Positions 1-6,568 of a stretch of 35,564 nt of DNA are shown piece after piece (the stretch's first letter is position 1; the number at the start of each line of letters is the position of its first letter). A model generated the notes under the pieces. It made no database searches. It saw nothing but the letters and a program-made list of their open reading frames with translations, and was not told the DNA's origin. Origin of the DNA: Alphaproteobacteria bacterium (lineage in GTDB: Bacteria > Pseudomonadota > Alphaproteobacteria > RF32 > CAG-239); contig SUUR01000014.1 of NCBI GenBank assembly GCA_015062435.1, positions 1-35,564 of the forward strand. Direction: 5' to 3'. The translations under genes and the position numbers were made by a program.

Positions 1-73
1 TCAAAGCCGGAACTTTGTTTCTCTTCACTTTTGGTGTTCGTGATTTACGAATTAACTGATTAATTGTAGGCAT
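1..73 (-). CDS. rpsL: 30S ribosomal protein S12, 5' end only
   Basis: Reading the minus strand from the ATG at 71-73 gives MPTINQLIRKSRTPKVKRNK and then VPAL, the almost invariant start of ribosomal protein S12, the decoding-centre protein of the small subunit. The gene runs off the left edge after 24 codons. A ribosome binding site (AAGGAAA on the minus strand) lies a few bases upstream. In most bacteria rpsL heads the str operon (rpsL-rpsG-fusA-tuf), so that operon is probably just outside the window. It is transcribed divergently from kdsD and has its own promoter, described separately. Its very short visible length is due to the window edge, not truncation. Confidence 0.93.
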   Translation of the reverse strand, partial: MPTINQLIRKSRTPKVKRNKVPAL

Positions 74-160
74 CACAATTTCCTTAAAGTATTGATTATT
101 AACAAAAATACTCATCAAAGCCGTGTAATCAAGGCACACAAAGCACCTCAACATCTTTAA

Positions 161-324
161 TTGAGTCTCGGCACAATAGACTCAGAATGCCATAAAGTCA
201 ATACTTTTTTACAAAATTTTGAGTCTAAAAATCATTAATCATTCATTTACTTTTAACACCTAAAGTAATCATAGATTCATTTTTATTTTTTCAACTAAAA
301 AACATTTTGAGTCTATTTGAGTCA
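161..324. repeat. Cluster of TTGAGTCTA-like motifs in the rpsL-kdsD intergenic region
   Basis: This 364-base region (74-437) holds no gene. It does hold five close copies of a motif near TTGAGTCTA: TTGAGTCTC at 161-169, CTGAGTCTA on the minus strand at 177-185, TTGAGTCTA at 219-227, TTGAGTCTA at 307-315 and TTGAGTCAA at 316-324. The first two form an inverted pair, TGAGTCT-N9-AGACTCA (162-184), across the rpsL promoter. Every copy contains GANTC, the site methylated by CcrM in many alphaproteobacteria, and two further GANTC sites occur at 274-278 and 426-430. It could be an operator array or a methylation-sensitive control region; the sequence alone does not decide. Confidence 0.55.
173..201 (-). 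promoter_or_regulatory. Sigma-70 promoter of rpsL
   Basis: On the minus strand there is a -35 box TTGACT (196-201), a 17-base spacer, and a -10 box TATTGT (173-178). Transcription would start near 166, leaving a leader of about 90 bases before rpsL. Two GAGTC motifs in inverted orientation sit in the spacer and at the predicted start, so the promoter could be under protein or methylation control. Confidence 0.72.
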
Positions 325-342
325 AAAAAAATGAATATTACT

Positions 343-359
343 TTGGTCTATTTCTTGCA
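343..359 (+). promoter_or_regulatory. Possible sigma-54 (-24/-12) promoter ahead of kdsD-lpt-rpoN
   Basis: TTGG (343-346) and TTGCA (355-359) are spaced exactly as in sigma-54 promoters, with GG and GC separated by 10 bases. The bases after TTGG (TCTA) do not match the usual CAC, so the -24 element is imperfect. A start near 370 would give a leader of about 68 bases before kdsD. I found no convincing sigma-70 alternative: a TATAAT at 410-415 would put the start on top of the ribosome binding site. Confidence 0.35.
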
Positions 360-437
360 TAACAATTAAAAAAAACTTGCCTTTTAAAAATATACTCTTA
401 GGATTTCCCTATAATATTTATAGGAGATTCCGTAGTC

Positions 438-1406
438 ATGCCTCTTGAACAAGATGTTACCTGTGCAAAACGCACTATTAATAAAGAAATCGAAGCTCTC
501 CGTTGTATGGAAGCAGATTTAAACCAGTCACTTTCTGATGCTTTAGACATTATGCAAAAAGCAACAGGACGTATTATCATCACCGGAATGGGAAAATCAG
601 GACATATCGGTTCCAAAATTGCGGCAACACTAGCCTCAACTGGAACCCCCTCATTTTTCATTCACCCTGCCGAAGCCAGTCACGGCGATCTTGGTATGCT
701 GACTGAAGATGATGTTGTTCTGGCGATATCCAACGGCGGAGAATCAAAAGAGCTGTCTGATATTTTAATTTATTGCAAACGTTATGGCATTCCTTTGATA
801 TCCATGACCAAAAATCCGGACAGTACCTTAGGTAAAGCTGGTGATGTTTTGCTTAAACTCCCCAACTATGAAGAAGCTTGTCCCTTAGGTATGGCACCTA
901 CTTCATCTACCACTGCCACTTTGGTACTTGGAGATATTTTGGCTGTATGCCTGATGGAACGCAAGGGTTTTTCCAAAACAGACTATAAAAAACGCCACCC
1001 CGGTGGAAAACTCGGAGCTATGTTGCTGAAAGTTTCAGACCTGATGCACAAAAATGATGATATTCCGGTAGTAAATGAAGATGCATCTATGCAAGATGCT
1101 GTTTTAACAATGTCCTCAAAAATGTTAGGATGCGTAGGAATAACCAGCCGTCAAGGTGAACTTATCGGAATTATTACCGATGGTGATTTACGCCGTTGTA
1201 TGTCTGCTAACATTATGTCACAAAAAGCCACTTCGGTTATGACACACAATCCTAAAATTATAGATGCAGATACTCTTGCCGTAGAAGCTCTGAAAATCAT
1301 GAATAATACCGGCAACGGTATTACTCAACTTTTTGTGCTTGATGATCTCAAAAAACCAATCGGAGTAATCCATATTCATGATTGTTTACGAGCCGGAGTT
1401 GCATAA
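438..1406 (+). CDS. kdsD: Arabinose-5-phosphate isomerase (KpsF/GutQ family)
   Basis: Interconverts D-ribulose 5-phosphate and D-arabinose 5-phosphate, the first step of Kdo synthesis for lipopolysaccharide, in the cytoplasm. The 322-residue protein has the family's full architecture. An N-terminal SIS sugar-isomerase domain (about residues 30-170) carries TGMGKSGHIGSKIAATLAST, HPAEASHGDLGM and ISNGGESKEL, followed by KRHPGGKLG. Two CBS domains follow (about 205-262 and 270-322). The ATG at 438 has an AGGAG ribosome binding site at 422-426. It is the first gene of a tight cluster with lptC, lptA, lptB and rpoN, an order seen in alphaproteobacteria, linking Kdo supply to LPS export. Nothing unusual in length or motifs. 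Confidence 0.95.
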   Translation: MPLEQDVTCAKRTINKEIEALRCMEADLNQSLSDALDIMQKATGRIIITGMGKSGHIGSKIAATLASTGTPSFFIHPAEASHGDLGMLTEDDVVLAISNGGESKELSDILIYCKRYGIPLISMTKNPDSTLGKAGDVLLKLPNYEEACPLGMAPTSSTTATLVLGDILAVCLMERKGFSKTDYKKRHPGGKLGAMLLKVSDLMHKNDDIPVVNEDASMQDAVLTMSSKMLGCVGITSRQGELIGIITDGDLRRCMSANIMSQKATSVMTHNPKIIDADTLAVEALKIMNNTGNGITQLFVLDDLKKPIGVIHIHDCLRAGVA

Positions 1407-1411
1407 CGATT

Positions 1412-2074
1412 ATGGACATAAATCAACTGGACAATTATTTTAACAATGCTTCCAAAAAATTGAAAAAAAACAACTCTAATTTCAATAAATATTCACGCAT
1501 TGTAAAACTTACAAAACTGGCTTTCCCCGCAATAGCCGCATTGCTTATCGGTACATTATTACTATATCCGGTAATAAATAAAGATGTCAGAGACTTCCAG
1601 TTAGATATTACGCTACCTAAAAAAGGAGAGCTTGAAAAACTTCATATTACCAACACTACATTTTACGTTACGGATAAAAACAACAAAGTCAGTAATTTTA
1701 TTGCCAGTAATGTTGATGAAACAAGTCCGGGATCGAAACTGATAAAACTCACTAAACCGGAAGGTATAATTCCGCAAGATGATGAGCGTTGGATAAACAT
1801 CAAAGCTCCAACAGGATTTTTCAATCAAAACAAAAATTTACTTGAATTGCAAAAAGATATTGATGTATTTTACAGTGAAGGAATGACTTTAAACACCACA
1901 TCTGCATTTTATGATTTTAATTCTGCACGAGGATATGGTGATGCCCCCATCACCGGACAAGGTTTTTTAGGAGATTTCAGCTCTCAAGGATTTGAAATCA
2001 TCTCTCAAGATGACATTTTAATATTAAAAGGCAAAACATCTATAAATATCAAAGAGGAAAGCTTAAAAAAATGA
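1412..2074 (+). CDS. lptC: LPS export ABC transporter periplasmic protein LptC
   Basis: Bitopic inner-membrane protein that receives lipopolysaccharide from the LptB2FG transporter and passes it to LptA. From the ATG at 1412 it is 220 residues: a charged N-terminus, one membrane segment at about residues 35-54 (FPAIAALLIGTLLLYPVI), then a periplasmic beta-rich domain typical of LptC. The sequence is weakly conserved, as usual for this family, so the call leans on topology and position between kdsD and lptA. An upstream ATG at 1382 is in frame but lies inside kdsD; the start at 1412, five bases after the kdsD stop with GGAG at 1395-1398, gives the expected short cytoplasmic tail. Its stop overlaps the lptA start (ATGA), implying translational coupling. 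Confidence 0.86.
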   Translation: MDINQLDNYFNNASKKLKKNNSNFNKYSRIVKLTKLAFPAIAALLIGTLLLYPVINKDVRDFQLDITLPKKGELEKLHITNTTFYVTDKNNKVSNFIASNVDETSPGSKLIKLTKPEGIIPQDDERWINIKAPTGFFNQNKNLLELQKDIDVFYSEGMTLNTTSAFYDFNSARGYGDAPITGQGFLGDFSSQGFEIISQDDILILKGKTSINIKEESLKK

Positions 2075-2835
2075 AATTGATAGTAAGCTTATTTGTTTTA
2101 TTTTTTGCAACTTCTGCTTATTGTGAAGACATCAATATCACAGCAGATAAAAAAGTCGAATGGCATCAAAAAACCCAAAAAATGGTTGCCATTGGCAATG
2201 CAGTTGCTTCCAAAGGCGGTATGAGTATAAAATCAAACACCCTCACCGGATATTATCAGGGAGGCAACAAACAAACCAAAGGCAAAATCAAACAAGTTAT
2301 AGCCAACGGAAATGTAAAGATGCACACTCCCAGAGCAGATGCCTTTGGAGACAATTTAGATTATAATCTTGAAACAGATACCGCAATATTAATCGGTAAT
2401 CCGGCCCAAATTAAAACTGATAAAGAAACTATTTCAGCTCAAAAAAACATAACTTATTATCCATCGGAACAAAAAGCAGTAGCCATTGGAAATGTTTCTG
2501 CCACAGATAAACAAGGAAACCAAATATTTTCAGACAAAATGGTTGCTTACTTCAAAAAGGATAAATCAGCTGAAGATAGTATGTCTCTTGATAAAGTGAA
2601 TATTTTCGGCAATATTAAGATTATAACTCCTGATGCTGAAGTCACAGCCGATAAAGGCTCCTATTTACCGTCTTCCGGCTTAGTCAAATTATTTAACAAT
2701 GTAATCATCAATCAACAAGGCAATATCCTCAAAGGCGATAAAGCTGAAACCAACCTAAACACAGGAATAAGCAAGCTTATAGCTAAAGATAAACAAAGTA
2801 AAGTTATGGGGGTATTTAAAGAGAAAAAACAATGA
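2071..2835 (+). CDS. lptA: LPS transport periplasmic protein LptA (OstA-like)
   Basis: Periplasmic bridge protein whose stacked beta-jellyroll units shield the lipid part of LPS between LptC and LptD. The 254-residue product starts with a signal peptide (about residues 1-18, hydrophobic, ending SAYC). Repeating beta-strand patterns follow, for example INITADKKVEWHQKTQKMVA, AIGNAVASKG and VIANGNVKMHTPRADAFGDN, the style of the OstA/LptA domain. It is longer than E. coli LptA (185 residues); alphaproteobacterial LptA proteins are often longer, and here two OstA-like halves may be present. Overlaps of four bases on both sides (with lptC and lptB) show a coupled operon. A C residue at the signal-peptide end could suggest a lipobox, but the context is not convincing. 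Confidence 0.88.
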   Translation: MKLIVSLFVLFFATSAYCEDINITADKKVEWHQKTQKMVAIGNAVASKGGMSIKSNTLTGYYQGGNKQTKGKIKQVIANGNVKMHTPRADAFGDNLDYNLETDTAILIGNPAQIKTDKETISAQKNITYYPSEQKAVAIGNVSATDKQGNQIFSDKMVAYFKKDKSAEDSMSLDKVNIFGNIKIITPDAEVTADKGSYLPSSGLVKLFNNVIINQQGNILKGDKAETNLNTGISKLIAKDKQSKVMGVFKEKKQ

Positions 2836-3572
2836 TAAATCATAATTCAGAATCAAAATTAGAAGTTTTTAACATCGGAAAAAAATACAAAAATCGTCCG
2901 GTTTTACGCAATGTTTCTCTCAATGTAAAAAGAGGTGAAGCTGTCGGCTTGCTTGGCCCCAATGGTGCCGGAAAAACTACATGCTTTTATTGTGTAACCG
3001 GATTAATCACACCTGACTACGGAGATGTTCACATAGATGGACAAGATATAACCAATTTACCCATGTATCGCCGTGCACGCATGGGGATAGGATATTTACC
3101 GCAAGAAGCTTCAATTTTTCGTTCTTTAAGCGTTGAAGATAATATAAAATCAATTCTTGAATTGGTTTTTGAAGATGAAAGTCAACGAGAAAATATGCTG
3201 GAAGAATTACTTAATGAATTTTCCATCGCTCACTTAAGAAAATCACCGGCAATAGCTCTCTCCGGAGGAGAACGCCGTCGCTTAGAAATAGCCAGAGCAC
3301 TTGCCAGTCAACCGCATTATATCTTGCTTGATGAACCGCTAGCAGGTATAGACCCTATTGCTGTCGGTGAAATCAGAAACTTAGTATCACAACTCAAACA
3401 CCGGGGGCTTGGTGTATTAATTACGGATCACAATGTCAGAGAAACACTTGATATTACAGATAGAGCTTATATCTTACATGGAGGCACTGTTTTAATGGAA
3501 GGGAATCCTGAAGAAATCGTTGCCAGTAAAGAGGTAAGAAAAGTTTACCTCGGTGATAACTTTTCAATGTAA
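2832..3572 (+). CDS. lptB: LPS export ABC transporter ATP-binding protein LptB
   Basis: ATPase of the LptB2FG complex that extracts LPS from the inner membrane. All ABC motifs are visible in the 246 residues: Walker A GPNGAGKT (42-49), a Q-loop in YLPQEASIFRSL, signature LSGGERRR, Walker B ILLDEPLAGIDP and the switch histidine in LITDHNVRETL. ALSGGERRRLEIARAL and TDHNVRETLDI are strongly LptB-like. It starts in a four-base overlap with lptA and is followed after 14 bases by rpoN. The membrane partners lptF and lptG are not in the window, as is common since they usually lie elsewhere. Confidence 0.96.
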   Translation: MINHNSESKLEVFNIGKKYKNRPVLRNVSLNVKRGEAVGLLGPNGAGKTTCFYCVTGLITPDYGDVHIDGQDITNLPMYRRARMGIGYLPQEASIFRSLSVEDNIKSILELVFEDESQRENMLEELLNEFSIAHLRKSPAIALSGGERRRLEIARALASQPHYILLDEPLAGIDPIAVGEIRNLVSQLKHRGLGVLITDHNVRETLDITDRAYILHGGTVLMEGNPEEIVASKEVRKVYLGDNFSM

Positions 3573-3586
3573 TTTGGAATCGTACA

Positions 3587-5065
3587 ATGGCTATCAGCCC
3601 CAGATTGGAAATTAAGCAATCTCAATCGCTGTTAATGACACAGCAACTCAGGCAAGCCATAAATCTTCTTCAACTGAACAACATTGAACTAAATGAAGTT
3701 ATTGAACACGAATTGGAAAAGAATCCGCTTTTAGAAAGAGAAGAAGACTATCTATCATCTCAAACAGAGGATTTACCAACAACCATTGATGATATAAATA
3801 ATCAAGAAGATCTTCAAAGTGAAGAATTTCTTTCAGACATTGATTATAGTCAAACTTTTGATGACTATGGCAGTGATAGTGAAAGCTATCAAATTTATGA
3901 TACATCTGATTGGCAAAATTCAAATTTAAACAAAGATGCCGGAAACAGTGACCCTGACTTTGATTATTGTCAACAACGCCTACAAGATCACAAATCTTTA
4001 TATCGATATCTTGAAGAACAAATATCTGCCAAATTCAGTTCGCAGAGTGATAAAATGATAGCCCAACGTTTAGCGGAAAAATTAGATGCTGCCGGATATT
4101 TTCGTGGTGATACTTTAGATATTTCCCAACAACTGAAATGTTCTCAACAGCGAGTAGACAATATCCTTAAACAACTACAAGATTTTGAACCCTCAGGTAT
4201 TTTTGCTCGCAATCTTAGTGAATGTTTAAAAATACAATTACAAGATAAAAATATATATGACCCGTCTATTGCCATACTTCTGGATAACCTCCCATTGCTT
4301 GCTGATGGAAAGATTAAAGAACTACAAAAAAAATGCTCAGCCTCACACGAAGATATCTTAAGTATGATATCTGATATAAAAGCCCTCAACCCTAAGCCCG
4401 CAAGTGATTGGAATCACGATATAACATCTTACATAATACCAGATGTTTATGTAAGAAAAAACAAAAACGGTAATTACCGTATTGAACTAAATCACGCCTC
4501 ACTTCCTAAGGTACTGATAAATCACAACTATTATTCAGAAATTTCTCGCACGGATAAAAATGCCAAAAAATTTCTGAAGGAACAACTAAGCTCCGCCAAT
4601 TTTTTAATTAAAGCTTTACACCAAAGATCCACGTCGCTACTACGCGTCAGTGAAGAACTTGTTCGCACCCAACAAGATTTCTTTGATTACGGAATAGAAC
4701 ATCTCAAACCGCTAAATCTGAAAGATATTGCCTATAACCTTGAATTGCATGAAAGTACCGTAAGCAGAATTACCAATAATAAGTACATGCACACCCCGAA
4801 TGGGATTTTTGAATTAAAATTTTTCTTTTCCGGAGCCGCCAACTCCTATATCGGCCAAGAAGATATTTCCATTATAACCATCAAACATAAGATCAAACAA
4901 ATCATCAACAATGAAGATAAAAACAAGATTCTGTCTGATGATAAAATATCAGAAATTCTTGCTCAAGAAGGAATAAAAATAGCACGTCGAACTGTCGCAA
5001 AATATAGAGAATCTCTAAATATACCGACTTCTGCCGAGCGCAAACGCCAAGCCTCTAAACTCTAA
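3587..5065 (+). CDS. rpoN: RNA polymerase sigma-54 factor
   Basis: Sigma factor that directs RNA polymerase to -24/-12 promoters and needs an AAA+ activator. The 492-residue protein has the three classical regions. The first is glutamine/leucine-rich region I (LEIKQSQSLLMTQQLRQAIN). The second is a long acidic region II (about residues 50-120, many D/E). The third is a core- and DNA-binding region III ending in the RpoN box ARRTVAKYRE (466-475). It is the last gene of the kdsD-lptC-lptA-lptB-rpoN cluster and is followed by hpf and ptsN, the conserved rpoN neighbourhood. An orphan PAS histidine kinase lies 1.5 kb downstream, but no sigma-54 activator is present in the window. A sigma-54-like site ahead of kdsD raises the possibility of autoregulation. 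Confidence 0.95.
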   Translation: MAISPRLEIKQSQSLLMTQQLRQAINLLQLNNIELNEVIEHELEKNPLLEREEDYLSSQTEDLPTTIDDINNQEDLQSEEFLSDIDYSQTFDDYGSDSESYQIYDTSDWQNSNLNKDAGNSDPDFDYCQQRLQDHKSLYRYLEEQISAKFSSQSDKMIAQRLAEKLDAAGYFRGDTLDISQQLKCSQQRVDNILKQLQDFEPSGIFARNLSECLKIQLQDKNIYDPSIAILLDNLPLLADGKIKELQKKCSASHEDILSMISDIKALNPKPASDWNHDITSYIIPDVYVRKNKNGNYRIELNHASLPKVLINHNYYSEISRTDKNAKKFLKEQLSSANFLIKALHQRSTSLLRVSEELVRTQQDFFDYGIEHLKPLNLKDIAYNLELHESTVSRITNNKYMHTPNGIFELKFFFSGAANSYIGQEDISIITIKHKIKQIINNEDKNKILSDDKISEILAQEGIKIARRTVAKYRESLNIPTSAERKRQASKL

Positions 5066-5093
5066 TATCATTTGCTTATTAATGACTTTTATG

Positions 5094-5143
5094 TTGACTT
5101 TGTTAAAATAAAACTGTATTTCTTTGAATACTTGAGCTATACT
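5094..5143 (+). promoter_or_regulatory. Probable promoter region for hpf-ptsN
   Basis: The 133-base gap between rpoN and hpf contains TTGACT (5094-5099) followed at 17 bases by TATTTC, and further on TATACT (5138-5143) with only a weak -35. Either could drive hpf independently of the upstream operon. No terminator is seen between rpoN and hpf, so read-through is also possible. Confidence 0.35.
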
Positions 5144-5198
5144 AAAACTCTAAGAATAAAAACAACAAAATTTTAATAATATTTTGCAAGGAAGAATT

Positions 5199-5762
5199 AT
5201 GAAAATTACATTATCTGGCAATCAAGTTGACATTGGTGACCGTTTACGTAGCCATGTTGAAGAAAACGTTCTCAACGCTGTTAACAAGTACTTTCCGTCC
5301 CCTGTTAGCTGCAATGTTGTATTTAATAAAGTTAAAGACAGCTTTACTGCCGAAGTAACTGTTCATCCTGCTAAAAACATTATTCTTAAAGGCACAGGAA
5401 CAGCTGGCGATCCTTATTCTGCTTTTGATGACGCCAACACTCATATTGCTACTCGTCTTCGTCGTCATAAAACCAAGCTCAATGACCACAAAGGCAAAAC
5501 CGGCATGGCAGAAATCGCCAACGAAGCAGTATTTTCATTGAACGAAGAAGCTGAAGAAATTGACATTGACGATGCTCCGCTCACAATTGCTGAGTTAGAA
5601 GCTAATATTCCTGTTTGTACAGTATCTGAAGCTGTTATGTACATGGATTTAAACGATGAAGTTGCTCTAATGTTCAAAAATGCTGCCACCGGTAAATTCA
5701 ATATGGTATACCGTCGCAAAGATGGCAACATCGGTTGGGTAGAACCCAAATCTGAAAATTAA
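5199..5762 (+). CDS. hpf: Long-form ribosome hibernation promoting factor
   Basis: Binds the 30S decoding region and silences ribosomes when growth slows; the long form dimerises 70S particles into 100S ribosomes. The ATG at 5199 has a good AAGGA at 5188-5192, so I prefer it to an in-frame TTG at 5184. The 187 residues form two parts. An N-terminal S30AE domain (about 1-100) contains VDIGDRLRSHVEENV and DPYSAFDDANTHIATRLRRH. A C-terminal dimerisation domain (about 130-187) contains SEAVMYMDLNDEVALMFKNA and VYRRKDGNIGWVEP. Position between rpoN and ptsN is the classical arrangement. Confidence 0.93.
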   Translation: MKITLSGNQVDIGDRLRSHVEENVLNAVNKYFPSPVSCNVVFNKVKDSFTAEVTVHPAKNIILKGTGTAGDPYSAFDDANTHIATRLRRHKTKLNDHKGKTGMAEIANEAVFSLNEEAEEIDIDDAPLTIAELEANIPVCTVSEAVMYMDLNDEVALMFKNAATGKFNMVYRRKDGNIGWVEPKSEN

Positions 5763-5782
5763 TTTGATAAGGCTGCAAACTT

Positions 5783-6229
5783 ATGAACATTTCTGATACT
5801 ATGACCGAAAAAAATATTTTTATCGGTATAAAATCAAACACTAAACGAGAATTCATGCAAGATTTGTCTGCTAAAATAGCTGAAGCTATCAATTTGGATT
5901 CTCGAACTGTATTTGATACTTTTATGGAAAGAGAAAATCTTGGTTCTACGGGTTTTGGAGGAGGCACAGCACTTCCTCATGGTCGTTTTGTAGGACTGAA
6001 TAAAGTTCAAGCCTTTTTTATCAAACCTTCCGCACCTTTAGATTTTGATGCGATAGACAACAAACCGGTTGATTTGGTATTTGCCCTTCTTTCTCCGGAA
6101 GATAACGGGGCAGATCACCTCACCGCCTTAGCTAAATTATCCAGAATCTTAAAAGATGAAACAATATGTAACAAACTACGAAAGATAGATCGTCCTGTTG
6201 AGTTGTTTGCTCTTTTGAATGAAGGTTAA
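5783..6229 (+). CDS. ptsN: Nitrogen-regulatory PTS enzyme IIA (EIIA-Ntr)
   Basis: Phosphoryl-accepting regulatory protein of the nitrogen PTS (PtsP-PtsO-PtsN), which adjusts potassium transport, phosphate and nitrogen responses rather than importing sugar. The 148-residue protein is a single PTS EIIA type-2 domain. The expected phosphorylated histidine is His66 within GGTALPHGRF. Also conserved are ERENLGSTGFGGG and VFALLSPEDNGADHLTALAK. It follows hpf by 20 bases and closes the rpoN-hpf-ptsN cluster, with a strong intrinsic terminator just after its stop. PtsP and PtsO are not in the window. Confidence 0.95.
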   Translation: MNISDTMTEKNIFIGIKSNTKREFMQDLSAKIAEAINLDSRTVFDTFMERENLGSTGFGGGTALPHGRFVGLNKVQAFFIKPSAPLDFDAIDNKPVDLVFALLSPEDNGADHLTALAKLSRILKDETICNKLRKIDRPVELFALLNEG

Positions 6230-6244
6230 AATCATATAAATTTC

Positions 6245-6273
6245 AATCCCCTGATAAATTCAGGGGATTTTTT
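6245..6273 (+). terminator. Intrinsic terminator after ptsN
   Basis: A perfect 10-base-pair stem AATCCCCTGA/TCAGGGGATT (6245-6254 and 6260-6269) with a five-base loop is followed by a run of T. It ends the kdsD-to-ptsN transcription block. The T run overlaps the end of the opposing small gene. Confidence 0.9.
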
Positions 6274-6484
6274 AATTAACACAACAAGGTTCTAAATTAT
6301 TTTGCTTTGCAACCCAGAAAGCAAATTCTTTGGTTTCAGTAGAGGCTATTTGCTCACCATTAGCATCATACACATACCACATAGTTTTTCCATCACACAA
6401 ATTTGACTTAACAAAAACCAAATTTTCATCTTTCCACAATTGCCATTCAGGTTTTCTAACCAAATCTATTTTATTTATAGTCAT
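6272..6484 (-). CDS. Small protein of unknown function (70 residues)
   Basis: I do not recognise this protein. The reading frame is likely real: the ATG has an AGGAAG ribosome binding site at 6491-6496 with six-base spacing, it fills the gap between two genes, and it ends exactly at the ptsN terminator. The 70-residue product is soluble and rich in tryptophan for its size (W14, W17, W37 and one more near the C-terminus). It reads as a small alpha/beta fold: a segment WQLWKDENLVFVKS, then MWYVYDANGEQIASTETKEF, then AFWVAKQNNLEPCCVN with a terminal Cys-Cys pair. No signal peptide or membrane helix. It is divergent from the histidine kinase gene and shares its short promoter region, with a GATTATAATC palindrome at 6521-6530 that offers a -10-like box on each strand. 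Confidence 0.62.
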   Translation of the reverse strand: MTINKIDLVRKPEWQLWKDENLVFVKSNLCDGKTMWYVYDANGEQIASTETKEFAFWVAKQNNLEPCCVN

Positions 6485-6568
6485 TTTTTTCTTCCTATTT
6501 ATTATTTAGAAACAATTTATGATTATAATCTTAAATAATCGCTAATAATGTATAAAAAGGTTAATCAG

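Noticed and set aside
410..415. TATAAT as the -10 box of kdsD
   Set aside because: The start would fall at about 422, on top of the AGGAG ribosome binding site, and no -35 lies at the right distance.
1382..1411. Upstream ATG for lptC
   Set aside because: It lies inside kdsD and adds ten residues not expected for the short cytoplasmic tail; the ATG at 1412 fits better.
5184..5198. TTG start for hpf
   Set aside because: The ATG at 5199 has a well-spaced AAGGA and matches the family N-terminus.
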